A DNA stretch of 64,000 bases from Bacteroidales bacterium (lineage in GTDB: Bacteria; Bacteroidota; Bacteroidia; Bacteroidales; ML635J-15). Location of the stretch: contig JAFZRE010000036.1 in the NCBI GenBank assembly GCA_017620015.1, forward strand, positions 1 through 64,000. Direction: 5' to 3'. Every line of letters begins with the position of its first letter. Position 1 is the first letter of the stretch. This document shows, in pieces, positions 24,017 through 34,100 of the stretch. The notes beneath the pieces were generated by a model. That model saw only the letters and a list, made by a program, of their open reading frames with translations, was not told the DNA's origin and searched no databases. The position numbers and the translations under genes are program-made.

Positions 24017-25814
24017 TGCGCAATGCCCTCATTCTTTTTCTTGCCTCCACGGTGTAGATGCTTCCCGCGTAGTCGGAAATGATTTTGAAATATGAATTTT
24101 CGGCTTCCTCCCTGTTGTTTTGCCTTTCGCAAATCTGTGCATAGCGGAAAAGTGCATTGTCGGCAAGCACATCGTACTGGTATTTTGTGAAAACCTCCTT
24201 GTACAGCGAAGCCGCTTTTGCAAGGTCGTTCGAAAGTTCGTAAATCTGCGCCTTGCGGTACAGCACGTCGTCAATAAGCGAGTGGCTTGGGTACTTCTGC
24301 TCAATGGTGTCTAAGCATTGCAGAGCCTTGGTGTATTGTTTCGAGAAGGTGAAGAAGTCGGCGCGGGCAAAGGTCTGCATTGTGCTTTCGGTGGTGTCCA
24401 GGTCGTAGTTTTCTGTTATGAACAAACTAAGTTCCAGAGCATCGTTTGATATAAGTTTTGAAGTTCCAGCTTTCAGAACGTCTAATTGTGCCTGTGCCCA
24501 CTCGAACTGACCTGTATAGTATGCCAGTTTTGCCTTGCGGAAACGTGCCTCGTTGGTTATGTCGGCGCTGGCATTCGACTTTTCAATCTGTGCGTACAGC
24601 AAGGTCGCATCCCACGGATTGTTGTTGAGCATATATATGTCGCCAAGAAGCATTTTCAGTTCTGGGTTCTTGTTTTTGTAGTAATTGCTTGAAATGGCTT
24701 CGTTTATAACTTCTATGGCTTCGTCGTACTTGTTTAGGTAAAATGCTTTAAGTTGTGCCGAAGTTACTATTATATCGTAGGCTTTGGTAATCGACACGTC
24801 CTTGAGAGCCAAGTTGATAGTTGAATCAAGTGCTTTGAGTTCATTGATGTCGGGATTCAGGTTCGAAACGACCTTCTTGTACGATACGTTCAGCAGTCCG
24901 ATGTATGCCTCGTTATGCAAGACGGAGCGAGTTTTCCGTTTTATAAGGTAATTGAATGCTCTTATGGATGTTTCGTATTCGCCAATTTCCGCCATTTCGT
25001 TTCCGAATTCCACAATTTCCTTGTCGTTGCTCTGTGGTACGCGCTTGTTGTAGGCAATAAGCTGGTTTAGAGCCATTTCGTTTCGTCCAGTCTGTGTGTA
25101 AAGCCAGATTGTAAGAGAGTTCAGCGATGCGCTATTGGGCTTTTTCTGTGCCTGTGCGATGAGTGCCTTCTCGATTATTGGTTCTGCCTTGTCTTCGCTA
25201 TCGTTGGCAAGCACATACGACAGTCGCGATTCTATTGTTGCAAGGTTGTCGGCGTTCAGATAGTCGAGGTAATGCTCCATCATTTGTTCATAGTTCTTTT
25301 CAACGCTGTAGATGTTACCGATTTCGAGACCATATTTTTTATTGGGGAACTTTTTTTCGGCTCGTTCGTAAAGGTCGATTGCGTGCTGGAACTGGCGGTA
25401 CATCTGGAATGCGCTGGCGGCGTTTGATACCGAACTTTCGTTGGCTAGGGCAATTTCCTTTGCCTTGGCAAATTGTTCTTCGCTCTCGCTTGTACGGTTG
25501 AGGTTATAATAGACCATACCGAGGTCGATGAGCAGGTAGAAGTCGTTTTTCTTCTTTTTGACTTCCTTCTTTAAGAATTTTTCAGCCGCATCGAATTGCT
25601 TCAGCAGAGTGAGGCACGACAGGTACATGTCGCGGTAGCTCTTGTATTCGGTCTGTGCATATAGGTCCTGATATATTGTAAGAGCCTTCTCGTACTCACC
25701 GTTCTGGTAGTATTTACTGGCAAGTTGCACGTTGTTGGTCTCGCTTTGGGACATTGCGGGCAACGAAATAGCCATTAGTGCAGAGGCAAGTATGATAAGC
25801 CAAATGTTTTTCAT
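24000..25814 (-). CDS. Secreted/periplasmic TPR-repeat protein
   Basis: A 604-residue protein with a signal peptide (MKNIWLIILASALMAISLPAMSQ) followed by TPR helix pairs through almost its whole length (for example LASKYYQNGEYEKALTIYQDLY, LIDLGMVYYNLNRTSESEEQF, YRKAQIYELSNDLAKAASLYKEVF). ATG 25814 is chosen because the signal peptide starts there and a promoter lies just upstream. TPR proteins of this kind scaffold protein complexes or bind peptides in the periplasm; nothing shows the partner. It is followed by ruvC with overlap, an unrelated function, so the linkage is probably positional. Confidence 0.8.
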   Translation of the reverse strand: MKNIWLIILASALMAISLPAMSQSETNNVQLASKYYQNGEYEKALTIYQDLYAQTEYKSYRDMYLSCLTLLKQFDAAEKFLKKEVKKKKNDFYLLIDLGMVYYNLNRTSESEEQFAKAKEIALANESSVSNAASAFQMYRQFQHAIDLYERAEKKFPNKKYGLEIGNIYSVEKNYEQMMEHYLDYLNADNLATIESRLSYVLANDSEDKAEPIIEKALIAQAQKKPNSASLNSLTIWLYTQTGRNEMALNQLIAYNKRVPQSNDKEIVEFGNEMAEIGEYETSIRAFNYLIKRKTRSVLHNEAYIGLLNVSYKKVVSNLNPDINELKALDSTINLALKDVSITKAYDIIVTSAQLKAFYLNKYDEAIEVINEAISSNYYKNKNPELKMLLGDIYMLNNNPWDATLLYAQIEKSNASADITNEARFRKAKLAYYTGQFEWAQAQLDVLKAGTSKLISNDALELSLFITENYDLDTTESTMQTFARADFFTFSKQYTKALQCLDTIEQKYPSHSLIDDVLYRKAQIYELSNDLAKAASLYKEVFTKYQYDVLADNALFRYAQICERQNNREEAENSYFKIISDYAGSIYTVEARKRMRALRNGTDE

Positions 25815-25835
25815 CGCGTAGTCTTTTTGATGTGG

Positions 25836-25866
25836 CAAAATTATCTTTTTGGTTGCATTTAGCAAA
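25836..25866 (-). promoter_or_regulatory. Promoter of the TPR-ruvC transcript
   Basis: On the minus strand TTTG (complement of 25863-25866), a 19-bp spacer and TAATTTTG (complement of 25836-25843), 22 bases from the ATG at 25814. Confidence 0.7.
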
Positions 25867-25886
25867 GTAATAACCCGTTCAATATT

Positions 25887-27020
25887 TTAGTTTTTTACAT
25901 AACCGAACCGTTCGTCAAGTTGGGGAAGTCTGATTTCAACGAACTTCCTTATTATTTCTACTTCCTGTTCGTAAGTGTTGGCGTCGAAGTAATTGGGGCT
26001 GTTTACTGGCCAAAGAGCGAAGTTACGTTCAACATCTTCCTGTATTATGCTATTGTATTCGTCGATTTTCTCTTCGATGTGTTCGGCAGAGATTATCTTG
26101 TTGTCGCGCAATTCCTTATAGCGTTCACGTAAACGTTTCTCGTATCCGATTTCTGGAATTTCCGAAAGACGTTTCAACATTATGTTCCTGTTGCAGTCGA
26201 TTTCGTTGCGTATAAGGTTCATCTCGTTGTCGCCGTCGCGTCCGAAAGAATGGTCGCAGTCCCAAAGAGCAATGCGGAACGGAGTTGTGGAATTTTTCTT
26301 GTACAGGAAGAAGTTCTTTAAAACGCCATCCCCTCCATTTGATACTAGGAGTAATATTTGCCAGTCTATAACATTTTCAATGTCAATGTGTTTTTCTATT
26401 TCTCTTGCAAAAGTAGCATCGTCCGAATTGAAAAGGAAGTTTTTGAATTCATACATATACATTGACATGTCACATTTTTTCTTTTTGGGAAACTTCTGGT
26501 CGTAATCGGTGCTTGTATCATTCTTGAATACAGGTGGTTCCTTGAACAGCATCGCAATAGTGTCCGACCTGTCTAAACCAAGCATGTCGGCATCGATGTG
26601 CTGCATCAGGACATAGAGTCCATTGTACATCGAATCAATGGTGAGGTCTGTGTATTTGCATAGCGGAGCAGCATTTTTTTCTGTGTTCATTTCGCGGTAC
26701 AGGTCGTAGCATAGCACATGACGCATAAAAGTCTTATCGATGTAGTTGGCATTGAGTATGTATTTCTTTGCTTTTGGCAGACCGCCTAGTTCTATTTTGT
26801 CGTTGAAGTCAATAGTGTATGAGTGTTTTTCAAATTTGCTGGAATATCCGCCACGGCATTTGATTTCTGCCGGATAAGTCTTATCGCCGTACGATATTTC
26901 GCAGTATTCCTTCTGCCAGCCTATTTCTCCATCGCTGTGAATAAATATTTTGCATGGTTCTTCTTTGGCGCAGGAAGTAAACAATAGCACGGCAACTATA
27001 AATCCGACAATAATTTTCAC
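25887..27020 (-). CDS. CotH-like kinase lipoprotein
   Basis: A 377-residue protein with a lipoprotein signal peptide (LLFTSC, Cys17), so anchored to a membrane on the periplasmic or surface side. It has the order of motifs of the CotH family: IKCRGGYS, KKYILNANYIDKTFMRHVLCYDLYREM, GLYVLMQHID, and the metal-binding LWDCDHSFG. CotH proteins are atypical kinases that phosphorylate secreted proteins in other bacteria; the substrate here is not known. The gene has its own promoter, divergent from the tRNA. Confidence 0.8.
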   Translation of the reverse strand: MKIIVGFIVAVLLFTSCAKEEPCKIFIHSDGEIGWQKEYCEISYGDKTYPAEIKCRGGYSSKFEKHSYTIDFNDKIELGGLPKAKKYILNANYIDKTFMRHVLCYDLYREMNTEKNAAPLCKYTDLTIDSMYNGLYVLMQHIDADMLGLDRSDTIAMLFKEPPVFKNDTSTDYDQKFPKKKKCDMSMYMYEFKNFLFNSDDATFAREIEKHIDIENVIDWQILLLVSNGGDGVLKNFFLYKKNSTTPFRIALWDCDHSFGRDGDNEMNLIRNEIDCNRNIMLKRLSEIPEIGYEKRLRERYKELRDNKIISAEHIEEKIDEYNSIIQEDVERNFALWPVNSPNYFDANTYEQEVEIIRKFVEIRLPQLDERFGYVKN

Positions 27021-27042
27021 TTTTTAGTTTTTGTTATTTTTG

Positions 27043-27072
27043 CAAAAATAGTCATATAGTCAGATTTTTCAA
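27043..27072 (-). promoter_or_regulatory. Promoter of the CotH-like gene
   Basis: On the minus strand TTG (complement of 27070-27072), a 19-bp spacer and TATTTTTG (complement of 27043-27050), 22 bases ahead of the start codon. Confidence 0.7.
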
Positions 27073-27079
27073 AAATAAA

Positions 27080-27110
27080 TTTGTGCGCTTTCAAATTATA
27101 TGTATTTTTG
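27080..27110 (+). promoter_or_regulatory. Promoter of tRNA-Gln
   Basis: TTTG at 27080-27083, a 19-bp spacer and TATTTTTG at 27103-27110, 26 bases ahead of the tRNA. It is back to back with the promoter of the CotH-like gene. Confidence 0.75.
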
Positions 27111-27136
27111 CAGTCCCAAAATCGGGGAAAGATGAT

Positions 27137-27207
27137 TGTCCCTTTGCATAATGGTAGTGCACCAGATTTTGGTTCTGGTTGTGGAGGTTCGATTCCTCCA
27201 GGGACAA
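27137..27207 (+). tRNA. tRNA-Gln (anticodon UUG)
   Basis: A 71-nt cloverleaf. The acceptor stem is TGTCCCT paired with AGGGACA. The anticodon arm is CCAGA-TTTTGGT-TCTGG with anticodon TTG at 27169-27171. The T arm is GGAGG-TTCGATT-CCTCC. No CCA is encoded; it is presumably added afterwards. Confidence 0.95.
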
Positions 27208-27217
27208 CAACTTAAAA

Positions 27218-27258
27218 ATGCAAGTGTTTTGAAATTAAGCACTTGTATTTTTTTTATT
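27218..27258 (+). terminator. Terminator of tRNA-Gln
   Basis: ATGCAAGTG and CACTTGTAT-type arms with a 13-nt loop, followed by a run of eight T. Confidence 0.75.
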
Positions 27259-27321
27259 TAGGCAAATCGCACCACCATCGCACCTCCTTTTTAAAAGGTC
27301 AGTTTGTGGTATGTAAACTTT

Positions 27322-27900
27322 TTAGAAACTATATCCCAACTTTATTGCAAATGTCATTGCAATGTTTTTGCAGTATGTGCCGAAGCATTTCCATAGTACA
27401 AATCCGTGGTGATAGTTTGTTTCTGACTCGTGACCAAATGAATTTCCGATGCCAACATAGCCGTCGATAATGAATCTTTTCCGTGCCCATTGGTAACCTG
27501 TGCAAGCAAAAAGAGCACCCATATTCGACTTTGTGCGGAAATCTTCGTCACGCTTGTCGTAGTCGAAGTTAGACCACACAAGCTCTGGTTTTACGTAAAA
27601 ACCATTCAGCGCATAGTTGGTATGATTTATAAGTATGAACTTGTGCGCATATCTTATGGTAAATCCTTTGGGGTGATTCTTGAACCTGTCGTAGCCGGCA
27701 CAGATTACGCCTACTGTCAGTTCGCCTGTATGTATGGGAGTGAAAGAGCGTTCGTAACTTATTTTTGTAGAACCCGTGAGCCAGGATAGGAATGTGATTT
27801 TTATCGCATTACGCCGTTCCATAAGTTCCTGTGCCCTGCTGTTGCTAAACGGTACAGAAAGCAAGGCTATCAAAAGGATTTTTAAGATTTTTCCCCTCAT
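27322..27900 (-). CDS. Small predicted outer-membrane protein (DUF3575-like)
   Basis: A 192-residue protein with a signal peptide (MRGKILKILLIALLSVPFSNSRAQ) and then alternating strands that look like a beta-barrel: NAIKITFLSWLTGSTKISYERSF, ELTVGVICAGYDRF, GFYVKPELVWSNF, FIIDGYVGIGNSFG. It ends in aromatic LGYSF, the usual C-terminal signal of outer-membrane barrels. It resembles DUF3575-type proteins, but that is a tentative match. ATG 27900 lies directly at the foot of the pnp terminator, so it may depend on read-through. Confidence 0.65.
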   Translation of the reverse strand: MRGKILKILLIALLSVPFSNSRAQELMERRNAIKITFLSWLTGSTKISYERSFTPIHTGELTVGVICAGYDRFKNHPKGFTIRYAHKFILINHTNYALNGFYVKPELVWSNFDYDKRDEDFRTKSNMGALFACTGYQWARKRFIIDGYVGIGNSFGHESETNYHHGFVLWKCFGTYCKNIAMTFAIKLGYSF

Positions 27901-27903
27901 ATC

Positions 27904-27940
27904 AAAAAAAGAAAGAAGCCTCGCATACAAGGCTTCTTTC
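27904..27940 (-). terminator. Terminator of pnp
   Basis: GAAAGAAGCC and GGCTTCTTTC form a 10-bp stem with a 10-nt loop (27911-27940). On the minus strand it is followed by seven T (27904-27910). Confidence 0.85.
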
Positions 27941-27950
27941 GTATCACAAT

Positions 27951-30140
27951 TTAAATGTTAGAATCGGTGTTTGGTGTTTCGCCAGCGTTTTCTTCCTTCT
28001 TGTTGTGGTGTGGCTTTTCTGGCTTCGGAAGCAATGCCTTGCGGCTGAGCTTTATCTTGTTCGACTTGGTGTCGATATCGATAATCTTAACTTCTACTTC
28101 CTGACCTTCCTTCAGCACTTCTTCAACGGTCTTGATGCGCTTCCAGTCGATTTCTGAAATGTGCAACAATCCCTGGCAGTTTGGAAGAATCTCAACGAAT
28201 GCGCCGAAAGTTGTGATGCCCTTTACAACACCAGTATAAACTTCGCCTACTTCGGGACGCTTAACGATTGCGTTAATCTTTGCGCGTGCAGCCTTCATGT
28301 CGGCAGCATTGCTTGCAGAAATCTCAACGTAACCCTTTTCGTTCTCTTCGGTTATTGCGATAATAGTGTTGGTAGTAGCCTGGATTTCCTGGATAATCTT
28401 TCCGCCCGGGCCAATTACAGCACCAATCAAATCCTTAGGAATAACCATAGTTTCGATTTGTGGAGCGTAATCCTTGTAGGTAGGACGTGGACCTGGCAAT
28501 GTTTCAAGCATCTTGCCGAGGATGTGTTCTCTACCGCGCTTTGCCTGATTGAGGGCTTCTTCCAAAGTTGCGTATGAAAGACCGTCAACCTTTATATCCA
28601 TCTGGGTTGCAGTGATACCCTTTTCGGTACCGCAAACCTTGAAGTCCATATCACCGAGGTGGTCTTCATCACCGAGAATATCGCTCAAAATTGCATACTT
28701 GCCAGTCTTGGGGTCGGCGATAAGTCCCATTGCAATACCCGAAACTGGACGGGTAATCGGAACACCGGCATCCATAAGTGCAAGACAGCCAGCGCAAACC
28801 GTTGCCATTGATGAAGACCCGTTTGATTCAAGAATATCGGAAACAACTCTTGTTGTGTAAGGATAATTTTCACCCTTAACTGGCATTACTTTTTGCAATG
28901 CGCGGTGAGCGAGGTTTCCGTGACCTATTTCGCGACGACCAACACCTCTGTAAGCCTTTGCTTCGCCAGTTGCGAATGGCGGGAAGTTGTAGTGGAGGAG
29001 GAATGATTCCGAACCTGCTATCATTGCACCGTCGATTGTCTGTTCGTCGAGCTTGTTGCCGAGGGTAACTGTCGAGAGTGACTGAGTTTCGCCACGGGTG
29101 AAGATTGCCGAACCGTGTACTGTCGGGAGGTAATCGACTTCGCACCATATTGGACGGATTTCATCGGTCTTACGACCATCGAGACGTACTCTCTCGTTGA
29201 GAACCATCTGACGTACAGCTTCCTTCTGGACATCGTGATAGTAACGGTCAACCATTTTTTCTACGGTTTCGAGTTCTTCTTCGGTGTATTGAGCGAGGAA
29301 GTTTTCCTTAACCTCGTTGAAGAGTCTTTCGCGTTCGTGCTTGTTTGCGGTCTGAGTCATAGCGGCTGCGTAAGCCTTGTCGTATGTTTCGTCCCAAACT
29401 TTCTTGCGGAGGTCTTCATCGTTAACCTCGTGGCAGTAAGGAGCAGGTTCGGTAACACCGCACATTTCGCGGAGTTCCTTCTGTGCCAAGCACATAGGTT
29501 TGATTGCCTCGTGAGCGAACTTTATTGCATCAAGCATTTCAGCTTCGCTTACCTCGTTGAGTTCACCTTCTACCATCATAATGTTTTCGTAGGTAGCAGC
29601 CACAATCATGTCGATGTCGGCTCTCTGGCACTCGTCGTAAGGCGGATTAATCTTGAACTGACCGTCGATGCGGGCTACGCGCACTTCCGAAATCGGGCCT
29701 TCGAATGGAATGTCGGTGATTGTAAGTGCTGCCGAAGCTGCAAGTCCTGCAAGTGCATCGGGAGTGTCGTTCTTGTCTGCCGAAAGCAAGTTTACATTTA
29801 CGAATACTTCTGCGTGGAAATCGCTCGGGAACAACGGACGCAATGCGCGGTCAATCAGACGTGAAACGAGAATTTCGTAGTCCGAGAGACGACCTTCCCT
29901 CTTGTTGAATCCACCCGGGAAACGGCCTACTGCCGAATATTTCTCCTTGTATTCAACCGAAAGAGGCATGAAGTCAACGTCTTCCTTCGCATCATCTGCT
30001 GCAACAACTGTTGCCAATAACATGGTTTTACCCATCTTCACCACTACCGAACCAGTTGCCTGCTTCGCCAGTTTACCGGTGGAAATTTCAATTTCTCTGC
30101 CATCAGCCAAAGTGATGACTTTCTTAATTTCGTTGTACAT
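27951..30140 (-). CDS. pnp: Polyribonucleotide nucleotidyltransferase (PNPase)
   Basis: A 729-residue phosphorolytic 3'-5' exoribonuclease that degrades mRNA. Two RNase PH domains are visible ([50 protein letters not shown]; second half [37 protein letters not shown]). A KH domain ([18 protein letters not shown]) and an S1 domain ([20 protein letters not shown]) follow. A basic/acidic tail ends the protein. Length is normal. It lies downstream of rpsO, the classic neighbour, with a terminator hairpin between them. Confidence 0.97.
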   Translation of the reverse strand: MYNEIKKVITLADGREIEISTGKLAKQATGSVVVKMGKTMLLATVVAADDAKEDVDFMPLSVEYKEKYSAVGRFPGGFNKREGRLSDYEILVSRLIDRALRPLFPSDFHAEVFVNVNLLSADKNDTPDALAGLAASAALTITDIPFEGPISEVRVARIDGQFKINPPYDECQRADIDMIVAATYENIMMVEGELNEVSEAEMLDAIKFAHEAIKPMCLAQKELREMCGVTEPAPYCHEVNDEDLRKKVWDETYDKAYAAAMTQTANKHERERLFNEVKENFLAQYTEEELETVEKMVDRYYHDVQKEAVRQMVLNERVRLDGRKTDEIRPIWCEVDYLPTVHGSAIFTRGETQSLSTVTLGNKLDEQTIDGAMIAGSESFLLHYNFPPFATGEAKAYRGVGRREIGHGNLAHRALQKVMPVKGENYPYTTRVVSDILESNGSSSMATVCAGCLALMDAGVPITRPVSGIAMGLIADPKTGKYAILSDILGDEDHLGDMDFKVCGTEKGITATQMDIKVDGLSYATLEEALNQAKRGREHILGKMLETLPGPRPTYKDYAPQIETMVIPKDLIGAVIGPGGKIIQEIQATTNTIIAITEENEKGYVEISASNAADMKAARAKINAIVKRPEVGEVYTGVVKGITTFGAFVEILPNCQGLLHISEIDWKRIKTVEEVLKEGQEVEVKIIDIDTKSNKIKLSRKALLPKPEKPHHNKKEENAGETPNTDSNI

Positions 30141-30168
30141 TATCTATTGTGTTTAATTAAATTGCAAA

Positions 30169-30203
30169 TAAAAAAGGAAAGCAAAACATTTGTCTTGCTT
30201 TCC
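30169..30203 (-). terminator. Terminator/attenuator between rpsO and pnp
   Basis: GGAAAGCAA and TTGCTTTCC arms (30176-30203) followed on the minus strand by a T-run (30169-30175). It lies just after the rpsO stop and ahead of pnp, so some read-through or a pnp promoter must exist; no clear TAnnTTTG box was found for pnp. Confidence 0.8.
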
Positions 30204-30210
30204 GAATGTC

Positions 30211-30486
30211 TTAACGACGTAAGCCTAATTCTTTAACTATAGCCCTGTATCTTTCGATATCCTTGGTCTTCAGATAATCGAGTAATTTTCTTCTCTTACC
30301 TACAAGACCAGTCAAGGCACGCTGAGTACTGAAATCCTTGCGATTCGACTTCAAGTGCTCGGTTAAGTGACTGATACGGTAGGAAAATAAGGCTATTTGT
30401 GACTCAGCTGAGCCAGTGTCTGTATTAGACTTCCCGTGTTTTGAAAAGATTTCTTTCTTCTTTTCTGAATCTAAATAATTCTTCAT
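30211..30486 (-). CDS. rpsO: 30S ribosomal protein S15
   Basis: A 91-residue S15 that binds the central domain of 16S rRNA. It has the family signature (HGKSNTDTGSAESQIALFSYRISHLTEHLKSNRKDFSTQRALTGLVGKRRKLLDYL) and the basic end KELGLRR. ATG 30486 is preferred to the GTG directly before it. Confidence 0.97.
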   Translation of the reverse strand: MKNYLDSEKKKEIFSKHGKSNTDTGSAESQIALFSYRISHLTEHLKSNRKDFSTQRALTGLVGKRRKLLDYLKTKDIERYRAIVKELGLRR

Positions 30487-30515
30487 CACTTATAATTTAT
30501 AATTAAAAAACGGCG

Positions 30516-30546
30516 CGAAATTACTGCTTTATTTTTGAACAGCAAA
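30516..30546 (-). promoter_or_regulatory. Promoter of rpsO
   Basis: On the minus strand TTTG (complement of 30543-30546), 19 bp, then TAATTTCG (complement of 30516-30523), one mismatch from TAnnTTTG. A 29-base leader precedes the ATG. Confidence 0.6.
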
Positions 30547-31137
30547 ATTTATTTTAATGGAGATTTTTGTACATTATCCTTACCATTCGACTCCGTGTCG
30601 ATTGGCTTCGCCGTTCAACGTTTAAAGTTTAAAGTTCAACGAGAGCGTAGGATTGGCTACGCCGAGCTAAAGGTTCGTGTCATTCGTGGTCATCTTATTC
30701 GTTTTGAGCATAGCGAAAAACCTTTTGCATCTTGTCGTTTATTATTCGTTGTAACAGATGCTGAAATAAATTCAGCATGACAGTGTAGAGTGAGTAATAG
30801 TAACGAATGCTGAAACCCGAAGGGGTCATCCAATAGTCATCCTGAACTTGTTTCAGGATCTGGGGTAGTAACAGATGCTGAAATAAATTCAGCATGACGT
30901 GGAAGAGAAGAAAGACGATGAACAGCAGTCCCTTTTGTCATCCTGAACTTGTTTCAGAACCTTTAGCTCGCGTAAGCAATCTAAAAAGGGAGTGCAAGAC
31001 GTAATAAACAGAAAAGTAATAGTAACGGATGCTGAAACCCGAAGGGGTCATCCCGAATTTAGTTCGGGATCAGCATGACAGTGTACGTTCATTATCCATT
31101 GTCCATTATCCATTCATTATTAATTGTTAATTATCCA
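30547..31137. other. Intergenic stretch built from short hairpin repeats
   Basis: No gene. It is made of repeated modules: a 31-bp unit beginning GTAACAGATGCTGAAA, identical at 30751-30781 and 30868-30898; GTCATCCTGAACTTGTTTCAG at 30836 and 30937; ATGCTGAAACCCGAAGGGG at 30807 and 31029. Several fold on themselves (CCTGAACTTGTTTCAGG, CCCGAATTTAGTTCGGG). It ends with reiterated ATTATCCATTG. Confidence 0.7.
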
Positions 31138-31168
31138 TTGTCAATTATAAAAATAATCCTTAACTTTG
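31138..31168 (+). promoter_or_regulatory. Promoter of the first giant adhesin gene
   Basis: TTG at 31138-31140, a 20-bp spacer and TAACTTTG at 31161-31168, 22 bases ahead of the ATG. Confidence 0.7.
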
Positions 31169-31190
31169 TGGCTTTTAAATTTTTAATTCA

Positions 31191-34100
31191 ATGAAGAAAC
31201 TAAATATGTGTTTTCTCGAAAAAAACAACAATAATATGGACAAAATCCACAGAAATTCTCTTGCTGCAGCCTTATGTGCTGCTTTTTTGTTTTTAATGTC
31301 GTTCTCTTCGTTCGGGCAGAATATAATTTACTCCTGCGACTTCGAGGATGATGCCGAAAATGCCGGCTGGACTCTTGTCAATGACGACCAGACCAACCAG
31401 TGGTATATCGGTTCGGCAGCAAGCAACGGTGGTAGCAATGGATTGTACATAACCAACGACGGAGGTGCAACCAACGAGTACACATTCGACGATGTAGAAT
31501 TAACCGTATATGCTTATCGCACTATAGAAATTACAGAAAATACAATCTGCAATGTAAGTTTTGATTGGATGTCGGAAGGCGAATTCTACTATGACTACGC
31601 GCTCGCATTTATAATCCCAAACGGTTCAGACTTTTCTGACTTCGACAATATTTGGATTGATGATTATGACAGTAATTCCCTTTATGATGTTCCTTCTGGA
31701 TGGATTTATATTTCTAACAGCATTATGAACGGTGTAACTTCGTGGCAAAACAGCACAAGAAGGATTGTTCTTGCTCAGGGAACATACAACCTTGTATTCT
31801 TCTGGAAAAATAATGAAAGCGACGGTGAAAATCCACCTGTAGCCATCGATAACATAAGCATTATAAAGGAAGCACCTGCTACATTGCCATATACCTGCAA
31901 CTTCGAGAATGCCACCGAAAATGAAAAGTGGATACTTGCCAATTGCGACTATTATAACGGCTGGTACATAGGCTCGGGAGCATACAACGGCGGATCAAAA
32001 GGACTTTACATATCTAACGACCAAGGCACAAGTAATTCCGCCGATTACGATGATACATACGTATATGCATATCGTGAAATAAATACATCCGAAACAGGCG
32101 AATACGTGATTGATTTTGACTGGAGGGCGTATGGAGAAAATCCTTACGAAAGTAGTGATGCCTATACTCTTTTGAGGTCTTTCATTATACCGACTTCCAT
32201 CAACCCAAATCTAAACGAATGTAACGACAACGGTATGTCTAGTTATAATAACAACACTCCTTCTGGGTGGATAGATGCCAGTAGTAGCGAAAACGGATTG
32301 ATGTACGGGCAATCGTCATGGCAACACAGTGCAAAAGTTTTAAGCATCGATGCTGGAACATATTATCTCGTTTTTTTCTGGAAAAACAATTCCGACCATA
32401 TAGACCCACCAGCTGCTGTTGATAATATTAGTATAAGTAGAGTTGTAAACCCTGCTGTTGCCACTTCAAGTGTTTCAAATTTGGGTGCAACATCTGCAAC
32501 TTTGAACGGTGAAATATTAAATCAGGGAGCTTCTGATGTTATAGAACGCGGATTTATGTATGGCACCAGTAGCGGCAATCTTTCAAACACTTTACCCAGC
32601 ACCGACAATACCGATGCCTTTTCATACGATCTTACTGGTCTGACAGAAAATACAACCTACTACTATCGTGCATACGCAACCAACAACAACGGTACTGGCT
32701 ATGGAGCAGTAAAGTCATTTAAAACACTCAACACATTAAATGGTCATATATTTGTTGACCTCGGTTTACCAAGCGGTCTATTGTGGGCAACTTGCAATGT
32801 CGGAGCAAGCTCCCCCGAAGATTCTGGCGACTACTTTGCTTGGGGTGAAACCACACCAAAGGAAATGTATAGTTTGGAGAATTATAAATATAGTAATAGC
32901 GAGGACGAATTATTGACCAAGTACTGTGACAATTCTCAATATGGACATGATGGTTTCGTTGATAACCTTTCCATCCTTGAAGCAAGCGACGATGCTGCCA
33001 CAGCAAACTGGGGTTCTGGATGGCACATGCCTTCAGTATCTGAATTTGAAGAATTGATGGATAATTGTACGCTAACATGGACTACTCAGAATGGTGCATC
33101 AGGATACTTATTTACAGGATCTAATGGCAACTCCATTTTCTTGCCTGCCGCTGGATACCGCTACGATGGTGGGCTTCTAACAGGTCATGGCGAATACTGG
33201 GCAAGGACTAATGTAGCAACTATGCCAAACTACGCGAACTACCTTGGCTTTTATGACGACGACCCTTTCACAGACTACGAATCGCGTCACTTTGGATACT
33301 CCGTCCGTCCTGTTTTAACAGCATCTCCAACCGTAGAAACCAATTCTGCTACCGATGTAGAATCCACTTCGGCAACCCTGCAGGGTAGAATATATTTCGC
33401 AGAAAACGCGACGGTCACAAACAGAGGTTTTGCATTCGGCACCGACAGCGAGAACCTTACACAAAACTTCACAAGCAACGACAATACCGACTATTTCTCC
33501 TACACGGTTACAGGACTTACCGAAAACACTACCTACTACTTCAAGGCTTATGCAACCATAAATGGCGAAACAAAGTACGGCGAAGTAAAGTCGTTCAGGG
33601 CTGGCAATCCAAACAATATCTTACAGTGCGGTTTCGAGGATGCCGAGGATAACGCAAACTGGACACTTAATGACAACGGAACTATCAAATGGCAAATTGG
33701 TATCGATGTCAACAATAGTGGCGAAAATAGTCTTTATGTATCAGATGTGGTAAATAGCGGCACATACTACAATAGTTATGTCTATGCATACCGTGAAATG
33801 CAAATTAGCGAAAGCTCGTGGTATCAAATAGAATACGACTGGCTGGCAAAAGGAGGGACAGACTTCGACGAAATGAAGGCGTTTCTTATTCCAATTTCAC
33901 TCAATCCCGATTTATCTGTCAACGTAGATAATGGAATGTCGGATGACAATTTAAATGTGCCTTCTGGTTGGATTGACATTAGCAGTCCGGAAACAATGCA
34001 TAATAAATTGGATTGGCAGCATAATTCTGTTTCGGCAAATGTGGAAGCTGGAACATACTATCTGGTTTTCTTCTGGAGAACTTACGATCATGCTGGAGCG

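Noticed and set aside
29115..29864. 249-residue open frame opposite pnp
   Set aside because: Shadow of the pnp codons on the other strand; no promoter or family features.
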